A stretch of DNA of 64,000 nucleotides from Notospermus geniculatus (GCA_002633025.1 NMRB01001608.1:77649-141648), one strand, 5' to 3'. Positions 33,686 through 45,754 are shown, numbered from the stretch's first letter. The notes: a model not told the origin generated them from the letters alone. Numbers and translations are program-made.

Positions 33686-34552
33686 AATTGAGCATTTTTT
33701 TCTGTTTCGCGTGGATTAATGTTCATGTCAAGGGCAGGAAAGGGAACTGACTGGATTGTTTGGGGAAACGTTTGTGCGTGTATTAATATTTGTGGCGAAA
33801 TTTTGATTTTGCAATTTTCGCGAGAATTTTTACACGCAAAAATATTTGCGTATACAGTAAGTTGTGGCTCAAACTCTACAACAGTGCCGATTTTCTCCAC
33901 GACCTTACACAAATAGACACTGTCATCGACCAGTCGCCGCCATGTTTGACCGCATCACTCCTCCTAATGGAGTTACCGTTAGGAGCCTGATCACAATTGG
34001 TAGATATTTTTCCATTTAACCTTCCGCTACACTACTTTTCAAGATGGTAACCTTCGAACAATACTAGAGGGTGTTGGTTGAACCTCGTCCCAAGACCCTC
34101 TAGTGTCAAGATTGGTTGTGGCTATGAGTGAGAACTTATTTTGCAAATACTGCATCATCCCGATTCTGATCATCATCGTAGCAACCATTGAAGTTCGCCA
34201 CTTGGAAATGGTCCATCGATCTCTAATAGGGTATTTTATAGCCGAATAGAAGGAAGCAGTTTTATCGGTTATCCATAATTCTCCATCATTTTTTCCTCTC
34301 CATTGCATCTTCAATATCACCATCATAGTGAGTTCTCAGTTGTACGTCGTATGAAGACTGGACTTCTTTTGCAGGGAAGAGAGATTACAACAATTGATGA
34401 GGTATGGTGTTAGCCAAAATCCTGTATGACTTGTGACTCTGATTCTCATGGGTGAAGTCGCAATCACCCAAATGACAGGCAAAGCAGACAATGCCTTCTC
34501 CACCACTCATGCACTGGTCATGTTGCTCGTGAGACCCATCCTAGGGTAACCG

Positions 34553-34963
34553 GTGCCGAATCGGCCAATGTCATCCTGGGTATAACCGAAATATACCCAG
34601 GTTCAACGTCGTCGCACAAAATTACACCATGGGTATAGTTTGATCTACAAAAGTATAGCCTACCCAGGATTGGATACAGCACCTGAAGATGAGATTGTTC
34701 TCGCAAATGTCACAGGACCACAAGCATGACAAGTCGAAAAACATGTTTTCAACTCATGCATTTGTCACAAAATGCCGCCCAGGTATACAACAGAAGTACC
34801 AATCGCCCGCAGTCCTGTTGATCCGTTCCTAACTCGTACCTAGGCTCAAAACTACGGTACTGGGTACACTTTTGTAGATCGAACTACACCCAGGGTATAG
34901 TGGGACAACATTGAACCTTGGGTATATTTCTGTTATACCCAGGACGACATTAACCGATTCGGC
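34553..34963. mobile_element. Inverted-repeat element 'GCCGAATCGGTTAATGTCG', copy 2
   Basis: 411 bp, same ends and interior as 578-1109 (for example GATTGGATACAGCACCTGAA) but without the tandem array. Confidence 0.78.
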
Positions 34964-35082
34964 GTAAGCGGTGGTTCTAGATGCTTGCTCACTCCGTCAC
35001 TGCATAGGCCTACTAGCGTGAGGTGACGAAAGGAGTACCGCACACGACTGCAGTTCATAATGTCAATTATGGCATCAGATTC

Positions 35083-35920
35083 GGGACACCCTAATTCAAG
35101 ATCCAAGATCCAAGACCCAATTTCAAGATCCAAGACCCACCCCATCTTCTCAAGTCGACAGTGAAAATGGTTGGTAGGCCTACCAATTAGGTACATGTAC
35201 TAAGGGTAATAGGCCTACCTCAGGCGTGATTTATGATCCCATTTGTCACGAGGCCTAATGTTTATCTGGGCTGCAGTGTGTGAACCAAAGTGACATGACA
35301 ATATTATAGGTACTATTTGCTATGCTCTGTACAAGGCCTTGGTGTCTGCATAGGCCTATGTATGCATCAGATTGTCCTCCCATCAATCAGGTAGCCTCGT
35401 TTAGGGGCCATCTCAAAATTACATTTTGAGATTGCAAAAAAGACGAATTGACTTCATCTTTACCCTGACCCCCTCCCCATGAAAGGATGAAGTGGGCACT
35501 TGACATTGGCTTGAATATGTGTCTCCTCAGGCTTTCCCCCATGTAATACTCGGTAACCTCAAAACATTGAATTTCCCCGAAGTGACGACCTCTGTTAAAC
35601 CTTTGGACACTTTCAATATTTAATATGGCTGGTTTCAATTTGGGTCGTTTCAATGTAGTTCCAAGGTTTTGAGGTTACTGTGTGCACTGTGTTGTTTCAT
35701 ACAAGTGAAGGGAACACCATCAGGCCTGCGACCTTGTCTATTCTCTTGGCAGCAGTATTAACTAATATATATGACACTCCGCTGGAAAAGTGTGCCGCTT
35801 GGTGACAGTAATAAACAGAATGGGGTCGAAATACCATCAGAGTTCGCCTTTGGTCTTGGATCTTGAAATTCGGTCTTGGATCGTGGATCTCGGATCTTGG
35901 ATCTTGAATTAGGGTGTCCC
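35083..35920. mobile_element. Mutator-like element with 9-bp target duplication
   Basis: 838 bp. Ends GGGACACCCTAATTCAAGAT and its complement, with internal GATCCAAGATCCAAGACCC repeats near both ends. ATCAGATTC is duplicated at 35074-35082 and 35921-35929 (10 bp if a shared C is counted). The length of duplication is typical of Mutator-like elements. No transposase frame. Confidence 0.75.
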
Positions 35921-35988
35921 ATCAGATTCAACTCCACAGCCAGTTCTAGACTTCTTTTTTCAATTCTGTCTTCCGCTTACCAAAGCAG

Positions 35989-36163
35989 CACCATCAACTT
36001 GGCTTTTTATTATTCACAATGGATTCTTGCAGCATAAATGTAGGCGCCGGTTGCATTATGACCCTAAACCAGACATTCTTCACTTTGATGGACTCAACAT
36101 TGTGTGTGGTTTATTGCAATACTGCCCAGATATTACAACCAAAAGGTTTCATCACCACATTCA
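35989..36163 (+). CDS. Candidate plus-strand coding exon of unknown family
   Basis: A pyrimidine-rich stretch ending AAAGCAG precedes 35989 and CACATTCA|GTGAGT ends it. The 175 bases are open in one frame (phase 1 in, 2 out). The peptide includes WLFIIHNGFLQHKCRRRL and YDPKPDILHFDGL, an unusually protein-like sequence for intergenic DNA. The frame is also open upstream to a TAG near 35910. It begins just right of a Mutator-like element. It could be a fragment of an old transposon protein; no family is recognised. Confidence 0.3.
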
Positions 36164-36429
36164 GTGAGTACCTGCTTGAGGTCACGATTCTTAGACCACT
36201 GCCATATTCATGATCAGTGGGGTAAGGTTGACTAAAGAAACATCTTTACTCTATGCTGTAGTCTACGTGCTAGTACAGATAGAGATATTACGTCAATCGA
36301 CATCACCCCACTGACCACTGTGCATTGTGGAAATAGTGTTAACCAATGTAATGTAGAAGGAAACAGGATTCCCCGAAGAGAATTTGTCCTTTGCTAGGTT
36401 TCAAAGAGTCACACCTCTCATCTTATTAA
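36164..36429. other. No feature recognised
   Basis: Short interval between the candidate plus-strand exon and an inverted-repeat element; no open frame or repeat seen. Confidence 0.4.
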
Positions 36430-36900
36430 AGCCCAGCATACATCACACTTGCAACTGACAGCAACTGATCTGATCAGTCGCTGGTGATGTACACGTTGCA
36501 CGCACATTGCCAATTCAGCAACTCAGTAAAACTAGGAGGATCCAATCAGTCGTCATGTCCTGACCACGTACATCGCACTTGCGACTGGCGGCAACTCAGG
36601 TAACATTCGGGGTGTTGAGACTCGACGAGACTAGGTTTCGTTCAACAAACTGGCACTGATCAGTCGCAAGCCCGCGTACATCGCAGCGACTGAATGAAAC
36701 TGGGTACAACTAGTAGTTAGAAAGTTGAACATGTGGAACTCGTGGCGACTGGCAAAATCTCAGTTCCGGCGAGTCGCAAGGGTGCGTATATCAACCGTTT
36801 CTGGCGACTGATCACCCCAGTTCCAGCAAGACCCTCCCAGTCGCCAGGTAGCTCAGTGGCGACTAGTTGTCTCCAGTCGCAAGTGTGATGTACGCCAGGC
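36430..36900. mobile_element. Inverted-repeat element 'ACATCACACTTGCGACTG', copy 1
   Basis: 471 bp, ends AGCCCAGCATACATCACACT and GTGTGATGTACGCCAGGC, TTAA at both edges. Copy 2 is at 49759-50236. Confidence 0.75.
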
Positions 36901-37307
36901 TTAAGAATGTGTATGACCAGGAGTCCAACCCGCACTTCCAACGTAACAGGTGCTGCTGTTACCACTACACCCTCCTGACATAAAGTCCGAGGGGTATCCA
37001 CGCAGCAAATCTCTCGAAAAACCTACATTCTTCACAAGACTGAACCATTTTCTCATTACCTCCGACAAGCTGAAAGGAAACTTATGTCACTAGCTGTCAG
37101 ATACGACAGGTCGATTAAAACACGGCCTTGTCGGGAGGTTAAAAGCCATCCATTTTGGCATTATCGCTGAGTGAGGTGTCTTTTGAAGAATCAGCCCTTG
37201 GAGAACCCTGTGACAGAACCTAAGGAGCATCAAGAAAAGGGCTGCAGTGATAGCTGACAGGGTTCTTGTCTTGAAAAGGGTACTTGGAAAACCTGGACAA
37301 AAATAGA

Positions 37308-37515
37308 TGATTCTCGAATTTGACGCACTTCTGCCGAAATCGCAAACACAACCTCGGTCTGAAACCAGCTGACGTGACGCAATCCATGATTCAGCGATGG
37401 TCAACTCTGATGCAACGTCGTCGAAGTCCCTGTCGTGAGGTTCTCTGCGTCACGTCATTCAGTTTCAGACCGAGGTTGTGTTTGCGATTTCGGCGGAAGT
37501 GCGTAGATCTTTCTC
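37308..37515. mobile_element. Hairpin element with ~65-bp arms, copy 1
   Basis: Arms CTTCTGCCGAAATCGCAAAC / GTTTGCGATTTCGGCGGAAG extend over about 65 bp around a ~60-bp loop. Copy 2, more diverged and with an insertion, is at 38737-39015. Confidence 0.75.
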
Positions 37516-38199
37516 GTTTACGTCAATTTGGGATTTGTCTATTGACACAGCAATGACATGAGCTGTAGTTTATGAAATATGACTTCGCCAAGCATGCCAC
37601 AAGCAATGGCTTCAAAGTTTTTTTGGACCTAGTAGCAGACTGAAGGAGAACGGGAGAATACGGAAGGTGACCTTTGAATTTGTTACCGTCTTCTCTCCCC
37701 CATCTGGGTGAAAAATCTGAGGATTTTAAAACACAGGAGAAGTAATTACATGTTTGCAAGGCACCCCCTGCTTTTCATTTTTACCCTTTTCCCCATTAAC
37801 TGCTTTGATGCCCGCACAGGAAGGTGAGAACAGAAACGATCATAATTACATATCCATTACAATCAGTTTCACAAGAGAAGGCTAGAATAATCTACATCAT
37901 CCTGTATAAAGGGCACTAGTGTTCCAGTCCAACTTGCCTTGGAACGAACCTGGTGCAGGAACAACACAGGATGCTTGGTTGCCATGGAAGCTTTCTACCT
38001 CCTCAGAAAATCGGCAATCCCAATGACCCAAAGCGGCCATCTTCTTTACGGGAAAGTGTTACTCAATTTCGTGATGGAAATATCTTGAAGTGTAAAAGAA
38101 TTTCCGCATGAAGATTTCGTTTTTATTTCTTAGGAAGGAAATGAACAACAGATTCTCAAGGAACACTGAGTTCAAACTAATCATCCTTAGTGATACCGA

Positions 38200-38678
38200 G
38201 GAATCAACCATAAAGGTTCAACTGACAAATTTAGCATTTTATAAAATGTGGACAATATCCCTTTAAAACCCAACAGATTTGCATTCTGACGTTTCCATGT
38301 GATAGGCAAGACCCTTCTGCACATTCACTGCAAATTTTGTTGAATTCCGACTAGTTGATCTTATGATACAAAAGGTCTGAATTAATGAGAACCCCACGAA
38401 CGATGTGTGTTCAGGGTCATCGGTGTACATTTGAATAGGCTGACGTACATTTGTACATGGAACACTAATTGTGCTGAAAATAGCTCAGTTATCGTCAGAA
38501 ATGGAATTCAAAGCATCATGTTGGCAGGTTCATGTACCTCTTCACCACAAAAAAAGTTGAACCTCGTGCCTATTACATAAAGCCAAAATTCAGGCAGTGA
38601 GAGACATCTGGTGGCAACACACGAAGTGTATCTCTCAGTAAGGTCATCGTTCACAGTTAAACCTTTATGGTTGATTCC
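38200..38678. mobile_element. 480-bp inverted-repeat element, copy 1
   Basis: Ends GAATCAACCATAAAGGTTCA and AACCTTTATGGTTGATTC. A near-identical copy lies in opposite orientation at 61793-62274; strings such as GCATTCTGACGTTTCCATGT are shared, so both are recent. Confidence 0.8.
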
Positions 38679-38736
38679 TTTATGGTGATACACACGCATG
38701 ATGAACTACTGCCAAACTAACTGACCAATAGACAAT

Positions 38737-39015
38737 TCTCGAACTCGCAGATCTGCACAATTCCGCCGAAATCTCAACCACACCTCGATCTGAAACCGGC
38801 TGACGTGACGTAATCCATGATTAGCTGACCAATCTGGGTGAAAAATCTGAGGATTTTAAAATACAGGAGAAGTAATTACGTAAAGTATCCCCCCTGCTCT
38901 GACACAACGTGTTCGAAGTCACTGCCGTGGAATTGTCTGCATCACATCATTCAGCTTCAAATCGAGGTTTTGGTTGAGATTTCGGTGAAATCTTTCTCAT
39001 TTACATCAATTTGAG
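38737..39015. mobile_element. Hairpin element, copy 2
   Basis: Arms near GCCGAAATCTCAACCACACC and GGTTTTGGTTGAGATTTCGG. The centre contains GGGTGAAAAATCTGAGGATT, a string also seen at 37708. Confidence 0.7.
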
Positions 39016-39404
39016 AACGGTCTATCAGGAGCTTAGCAGTTGATCAGTGGAATTTCAATATCACACGACCTGGATCAAGTCTTGCACACTTGAATTTGAG
39101 TGAAGCCAGTAGCACACATACGAATTCATGTCTGTGGGACCATCTCACTGACATGCACTCCTAAAGCAGGCAGCACACAAAGTCATGTCTGCGAGATTGG
39201 AAAGTGTGTCTGTGTGTCTGTGAGCCGTGTCGCAGACATGAAACTTGCAGAGATGAGGCAGCACACAGGTTTTAACTCATAGACATGGCCATATTTGTGC
39301 TACTACATATAGCTTAAGATTCTCCAGAATATGTCATAATGTGACCCATCCTGAGAATCTCAGGTCATTAACATGTTGGCTGCCAGCTATGAGCATACAT
39401 GTAC
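39016..39404. other. No gene; weak direct repeat
   Basis: GCAGCACACAAAGTCATGTCTG-like phrases recur loosely at 39105, 39170 and 39255. Confidence 0.4.
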
Positions 39405-39680
39405 TCGTAATCACAGATGTCCTCCCCATTGCCAGCTTAACGAGTATACTCGTAGTCACAGATGTCCTCCCCATTGCCAGCTTAACGAGTATACTCGTAA
39501 TCACAGATGGCCTCCCCATTGCCAGCTTAACGAGTATACTCGTAATCACAGATGTCCTCCCCATTGCCAGCTATGAGTATACTCGTGTAATCACAGATGT
39601 CCTCCCCATTGCCAGCTTCGAGCATACTCGTAATCACAGATGTCCTCCCATTGCCAGCTACGAGTATACTCGTAGAAGGG
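39405..39680. repeat. 45-bp minisatellite, about 6 units
   Basis: Unit ATCACAGATGTCCTCCCCAT... followed by TGCCAGCTTAACGAGTATACTCG. CCTCC recurs at 39421, 39466, 39511, 39556, 39601 and 39643 (45, 45, 45, 45, 42). The unit contains the palindrome CGAGTATACTCG. Frames opened on both strands are artefacts of a period divisible by three. Confidence 0.9.
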
Positions 39681-40799
39681 CTAATGCATTTTGATAAGCT
39701 TGGCAATGACGAAGAGCCTTCCAATGATCATACTAGCAGTGGGGATTGACCAGATGTATGGGAACATGCTAGAGGGCGTAGAGCTGCTACGACTCGTAGT
39801 TAGCAATATGAAATAACTTGAAATAGGCCTGGTAGTCATGGCAATGGCGGATAAAATGATATTTTAGGCATGGCAGTCAACGTGTTAACGGTCATACCCT
39901 CCCTTAATGAAACAAGTGCGAGGAGGGGAGCAGTTGCAAAGACCCTGGGTGCGAGGATGCATACCCTGACAACTCTGACATGGTCTCTTGGCATGATGCC
40001 ACCAACCCAGTGGGCGAAAGACTCTTTCAAGCAGATCACGACAAAATGTACTTCGGAAAAAACTGACTCGATTTAAAATTCTGAGCTGACAATGACCAAA
40101 TCTTCCACACCGACTGCGACAAACCCTATCCCCGCACCATCCTTACTAAATAGACCAATTAATATCACATCCAATCATACTTAAGGTAATTAGGCAGTCA
40201 GAAGCAGCATCGTAATAACACCATCTCGTTTGAATTATGTCAGGAAGAAGCGTGCTCATCGTTGCGGGTGCAAAAACCTATATCCTGCGGTTGCGTCGGG
40301 TAAAATGGATGGATGTGGCGTGAAATGGGTGTGAAATTGACGTGAAGTTGTTCGGAAAGAGAGTTTAATGAAATTGAGTTCAAATTCAGCGCGGCGGTTA
40401 TGTCATGATGATGAAATGGCATGTCGTAAAGTGCCAAATGATGAGCAACGAAAATCAAATTCCGAGCCAAAACGCCCGCTTTGGCACTCGACTCTTAATA
40501 TTTTGTTTTCAACATTCAGTGAGGAACCTGCGGAATTAACGTCACGACGTGGCGCTGCGAGGGATGTGCCCGAAGTTTCTTTTTTCTAACGTTATTTCCA
40601 TTTATTTCTGGCGTGAAAATAACCCGTTTGTGTTGGTCGCCTGACAGTAAACCTTACATCATCCTGTAGCAGATGAAAATTTCTTTAATCTTCTTGCTTT
40701 TTTCCTTAAAACGAGGAGATAGGTTGGCGATAAAAGCAACGTTTTTGTCTCATGATTCCTGTAGAGAAATGTACAGGTCACTTTTTCTTGACGCAATGG
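39681..40799. other. Intergenic, repeat fragment at right
   Basis: 40520-40620 (GAGGAACCTGCGGAATTAAC, GACGTGGCGCTG) is a fragment of the repeat at 24130-24441. 40240-40500 has open frames on both strands but no gene signal. Confidence 0.45.
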
Positions 40800-41092
40800 A
40801 GGAGCCACGGTGGTTTAGTGGTTCGGGCCTCCGACTTGCGGTCAGAGTGTCCCGGGTTCGAATCCCACTGGGCGTGAAACTTTGGGCAAGTCTCTTTGCC
40901 TCACTGGCCTCTCTCCACCCAGGTGTATAAATGGGTACCAGTCGGAAATGCTCGGATTGTAGCGCTGAATGAGCAGCTCATCTGAGTTCTACTGAAAGGT
41001 TTCAGGACAGACTGGGGTTAAAGTGTAAAGTCGGATGACACATCTACCGTTGTTGATATCAGACTATAAACCCAAAACTTTAACTTTTTTTA
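40800..41092 (+). mobile_element. tRNA-derived SINE, copy 1
   Basis: The head has A-box-like GGTGGTTTAGTGGTTCGGGC and B box GGGTTCGAATCCC. The body has TTTGGGCAAGTCTCTTTGCC and GTGTATAAATGGGTACC, and the tail ends in AACTTTAACTTTTTT. The same order recurs at 57090-57377. It is a non-autonomous polymerase III retroelement; the partner LINE is not in the window. Confidence 0.8.
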
Positions 41093-41624
41093 ATGTCAAC
41101 AGTTTAAATGACGTCAGTGACATTGCGACGGGTCGATCGATCGCAGAGCCACCGCGTAGCAAAGTTTGTCACACGGATATCCCATTTAGACTGATGAAAC
41201 CTGAACGTGGAACATGATGCTTCACCCTGTACCATTCACACCCACAGCTAAAGCATCCGCATCCATCATCCATCACACCCCAGCATCAGCATCAATTAAG
41301 TCGACTGAAACACCCATCAAACGCCTAACAACATCAAGCTGTGTAATTTCCTAGCGAGCCTTCATCCATCCACCAATCCGTCTTAAAACGTACTACCCAT
41401 GAGCAACAATTAGACACACAAGAGGTTTTTTCTTCTTAAGATCTCAGTCTCACCCGAGGACATCGGGCAGGGGATGCTTGAGAACTTGACGGCTTTCGAA
41501 TTAGTAACTTCAATTAATAAGAAGTATGAAGTTCAAAGGAGGCATGTTAGGTATTGAGCGGTGGGGTGAACAGTCCTTTATGCCCGGCTAATGAATATTA
41601 CCGAGGTTTTACAAATATCCATTG

Positions 41625-41783
41625 CAGGGGCGAATCCACGATTTCGGAAAAGAGGGGGCGCACTGTGCTAGAAACATTGAAATTTGTGGTAAATTTCAAT
41701 GATTTGCTCCAAAATTTCAGAATTTCACGGTCAATTTTACAGATTTGTTGGCCGAAAGGGGTGCGCCCCTGGATCCGCGCCTG
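41625..41783. mobile_element. 159-bp MITE 'CAGGGGCGAATCCACG'
   Basis: Ends CAGGGGCGAATCCACG and GGATCCGCGCCTG, CATTG at both edges. Related copies at 18663-18839 and 4637-4767 share CAACAAATCTGTAAAAT. Confidence 0.75.
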
Positions 41784-41984
41784 CATTGGCCAGTTGTTGA
41801 AAATTACCATTTCACAAAAAAACAGGAGATTTAGTTTGGGCATAGGACAGACTCTCCAAGCTACAGCTTCACAGGGACTGAGACCTCACCCATGAGAGAA
41901 AAGTGGATCATGTTTTTGGCTCTCCTGATCCAACCAACAGCACTCCGGGCTCTCAAGATGAAAACCTAGGCAACAGTTGACATC

Positions 41985-42345
41985 GGAACCTCTCTAAAAT
42001 GGACACCTTAAGGCCTGGCAAATGCTGTCCTTAATTGAGAGGTGTCCTGATCAAAGAGGCCAGGCTCAACGGGAAAGGTCAAGTCAGGAGTGTAGGTGTC
42101 CTTGACAAATGCGCCCTACTGGCAGAGGTGTCTGCAGAGGGAGAGTCCTGAACAGGGAGGTTCCTCATAGCGGAGGTGTCCACACAGGGAGGGTCATTAT
42201 CAGAGAGGTGTCTTCTAGCAGAGATGTCTACTGAAGTAGGGTCCTGAACAGAGAGGTGACCTCCTGGCAGAGGTGTCGGCTGAGGGATGGTCCTGAACCA
42301 GGAGGTGTCCGCCTGACAGAGGTGTCCGCAGAGAAAGGTTTCACA
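41985..42345. repeat. Expanded copy of the 'GGACACCTCT' family
   Basis: Begins CGGAACCTCTCTAAAATGGA, holds several diverged AGAGGTGTC units (about 30-45 bp apart) and ends AGAAAGGTTTCACAAT. It is intermediate between a single MITE and the large array at 12.2-13.0 kb. Confidence 0.65.
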
Positions 42346-43069
42346 ATACGAAGTTTTGTCACATCGACACCACTGGACCAAATCGTATAAGCACCACTCG
42401 TCCATAAATCCCTACCACACTTCCCATTCACCACACACTCACTGTTCCTTATCTTACCAACAGACATGACCACGGTCACACGCTGACCACTCGTCCTGAA
42501 AGAAACATCGACCAAACATGCCCGCCACCACGGTCAACTTATCAATTAGAGAAGTACAGATGCCCTCGCGCCCACGATCGGCTGATGGGTAAAAGCTGTG
42601 CGCCATTTATATCAGGATGTCATTTTTTCCAAACAACCTGACCGGGCTACTGATGTGACGCGAGGATTGGTAAGTGGTTTTCAAATTACCAAGGATGGCC
42701 AAACAGTGGCCAGACATTTTTCTCTTTTTTACAGCTGACAGAGATGAGCACTTTTGATGTCAAAATGCGATGTACTGAGACTACGTGGAGCGCAGCTCAT
42801 GAAATTTACAAGATGGATCACAGTATAGGATGAAATGTACGCCAACCAAATCTCAGGCTCAGACACCAATTAGAATAAGCTGCAAATGAAGTTACAATAG
42901 TCAGGGGTAATTGCTTAAGATGATAATACCAGATAGATTATAGCTAGAGATGAAATTAACACCAGTTATATCAAAGGATAAATCCAAATTCTTCGGATTT
43001 TAGCTCAGACTCATATTAGTGTAAGTGGGGTCATAATATATGTATGACGTAGGTATGTTTTGTGTCATA

Positions 43070-43492
43070 TGATGAAATTGACATTGGTCAGATCATACAT
43101 GTAGTTCAGGACGAAATTGACATAGGTCACATAGTTCATGATGAAATAGACATCGGTCACATCATAGTTCAGGACGAAATTGACATTGGTCAAATCATAG
43201 TTCAGTTCAGTTCAGGATGAAATTGACATTGGTCACATCATAGTTCAGGATGAAATTGACATTGGTCACATCATAGTTCAGGATGAAATTGACATCGGTC
43301 ACATCATAGTTCAGGAATGAAATAGACATCAGTCATCATAGCTAAGGATGAAATTGACATCAGTCACATCATAGTTCAGGATGAAATTGACATCGCTCAC
43401 ATCATAGTTCAGGAATGAATTAGACATCAGTTACATCATAGTTACGGATGAAATTGACATCGGTCACATCATAGTTCAGGATGAAACCTTCA
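43070..43492. repeat. 33-bp minisatellite, about 12-13 units
   Basis: Unit GAAATTGACATCGGTCACAT plus CATAGTTCAGGAT, mostly 33 bp, with one small TTCAG expansion near 43200-43212. The candidate exon 43550-43601 lies 58 bp to its right. Confidence 0.9.
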
Positions 43493-43549
43493 GAAGACAG
43501 TCCATGTCTCAGTTTGAAATCACCAGATGATAGCCAAAGAAATACATAC

Positions 43550-43601
43550 CTAGATTTCACCTCAGAAGAATTGCCAGTGGCAGAAAGTTCAATGGGAAAT
43601 T
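43550..43601 (-). CDS. Candidate small coding exon, possibly upstream part of the RhoGEF gene
   Basis: 52 bases between CTTTAGTCCTCAG and a strong donor TCTAG|GTATGT on the minus strand, open as FPIELSATGNSSEVKS with 2-base overhangs at both ends. Strand fits the RhoGEF gene, but its out-phase (2) does not match exon a (phase 0), so at least one more exon would be needed. Short length makes a chance match quite possible. Confidence 0.3.
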
Positions 43602-44091
43602 CTGAGGACTAAAGCTGTTGATTTCACACTTTTAATGATCTTCACCTGATAAAGCAGGTAGGTATGGCGGGGAATTTCCGCTGCAGGGTTAGAAAGCATC
43701 AGGTGAAGACCAATTACAGAGTGCAGAGGGGGAGGGAAGGTAATGACATGCACTGAACAACTCCTAATTAACAGAAAATATTGATTTTCTGTCTAGTTAG
43801 GGGTTAGGGTTAATCCATTAAATTTATTGGTCGAATTTTGAAGGCACTATTGTCTATTGTTTGGATGGGTCACGATGCAATGTAGGTGCAAGAGTCTGCC
43901 CGAAAAGACGAAGTGGTTGAGGGCACACCCAATCATTTTCACTGATTTCACAACATTTCTACTTGAAGCATGTAACACAACAGGTAATTCCATCTTGAGA
44001 ATTATTTAGAGGTGAAGTTTCATCCTGCTTCATCAGCTCTGATGAGGCCTAGAAAAATAAATTGTGTGTTTCTGGTCACCGGCGATTTCCA

Positions 44092-45028
44092 ATGAAATGG
44101 TCCATGGACCATGTGCTCACTGGGTTGGACATAATAGTCTAATGACAGAGGGAGGTACATATCAGTTATGAGCAATCTGGGTCAAGTCATTCCCAGAAAA
44201 GACTTTGATGATTTTTGGGTTATGCCACCTGGCGGCCATATTAGATGTCCGATCGGGCTGCAACTTCACATGTACATAAAGGTCATCTGCAGGGGACCAC
44301 ATAGCACATTGGAGCNNNNNNNNNNNNNNNNNNNNNNNNNNNNNNNNNNNNNNNNNNNNNNNNNNNNNNNNNNNNNNNNNNNNNNNNNNNNNNNNNNNNN
44401 NNNNNNNNNNNNNNNNNNNNNNNNNNNNNNNNNNNNNNNNNNNNNNNNNNNNNNNNNNNNNNNNNNNNNNNNNNNNNNNNNNNNNNNNNNNNNNNNNNNN
44501 NNNNNNNNNNNNNNNNNNNNNNNNNNNNNNNNNNNNNNNNNNNNNNNNNNNNNNNNNNNNNNNNNNNNNNNNNNNNNNNNNNNNNNNNNNNNNNNNNNNN
44601 NNNNNNNNNNNNNNNNNNNNNNNNNNNNNNNNNNNNNNNNNNNNNNNNNNNNNNNNNNNNNNNNNNNNNNNNNNNNNNNNNNNNNNNNNNNNNNNNNNNN
44701 NNNNNNNNNNNNNNNNNNNNNNNNNNNNNNNNNNAGATGATCTAGTCATTAGTTCAGGAGTTATTGTACTTTTTGTGTTTTTGGTTTCCGCCACCTGGTG
44801 GCCAAACTGAGAGTCGAATCGGACCGAAACTTGGTGTCGTGGGTCATCTGACCTAGGGGTATATATGTACCAAGTTTCAGATCAATAGCTCCAGCGGTTA
44901 CGAAACGTGCCCTGCTAACGGACAACGACGGACGACGACGACGGACGACGACGACGACGACGACGACGGACGACGACGGACGACGGACGCTGCACCATCG
45001 TAATAGCTCACCCCAGTGAGCTAAAAAT
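44092..45028 (+). repeat. 145-bp-unit element, middle lost in N gap
   Basis: Starts CCAATGAAATGGTCCATGG and ends in GACGACGACGG runs and AATAGCTCACCCCAGTGAGC, as in 26741-27815. The N gap 44316-44734 replaces the middle. Confidence 0.8.
44316..44734. other. Assembly gap, 419 N
   Basis: Runs of N inside a copy of the 145-bp-unit repeat. Confidence 0.99.
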
Positions 45029-45754
45029 CGAGGGTCGGACAGTCGTTTTTTTTATTTTCCATTTTTGGTACAGATAATTTTATTGCAGCTACAGAGATTA
45101 TACTAAAGGTTATCTAGAAGCCAGGAACAGCCTCAAAAGCTGCTCTGGCATCCATGCCTAAAGGCCTAGACAGCAAGAGAGATAATTTTGATAGATGTGA
45201 TGCATTTTTGTGAGAAAAAAAATTTTGTTTCCTGGCCAGTCAGAATTTTTGAGGGTCGGTCGGAAAATTAGAAATGACCGGAAACACACAATTTTTTTTC
45301 TAGGCCTGATGAAAATTTGGTAGCTGTATCCATGAAGAGTTTACCTAGTGCAGAACTACATGAAGATGAACGGCAAAAAACTTGCTAGTGATCAAGTTCA
45401 CTGAAGGACATTCTTCCTAACAATCTCTAAGTAGATTTCAACTCCTTCACATGAAAGTGTGGAAACATCAAGTAGCGTTCACTAGATTAAAGGGGAAACG
45501 AGTGATGAAAATTGATTTTTTATTTCCTCAGGTAACACATTTCAAATGATATTGAATACTACTTGGAACTCTCAACTTCTTAAAGTATTGATCAAGATCG
45601 AGTTCCTTGAGCTAACGTGATTTTGGATGGTAATTGCTTCACTGAAGGCTGAAGATGGAGCCTTTCTTATCCTAGGACATCTCGGATAATCCATCCTCCC
45701 ACAGCAGGACTCGGTCTCACTCCTCTTCATACGCTCACAGTGAGGTACAAACCC

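Noticed and set aside
34374-34400. 27-base plus-strand exon between TTTTGCAG and GTATGG
   Set aside because: Too short and isolated; no neighbouring exon in phase.
36990-37100. 10-base microexon on the minus strand near 37055 (CTTTCAG, CTTGTCGGAG, GTAATG)
   Set aside because: Splice-like signals by chance; too short to support without transcripts.
39405-39680. CRISPR-like regular array (45-bp unit); also 43070-43492
   Set aside because: No constant-repeat/variable-spacer structure, the entire unit is repeated, and the genome is eukaryotic with no cas genes.
40240-40589. Overlapping frames on both strands at 40.24-40.59 kb
   Set aside because: Partly a fragment of the repeat at 24130-24441; no splice signals or protein family.
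44162-44794. Long frames at 44.2-44.8 kb and 20.5-20.96 kb
   Set aside because: They run through N gaps and have no meaning.
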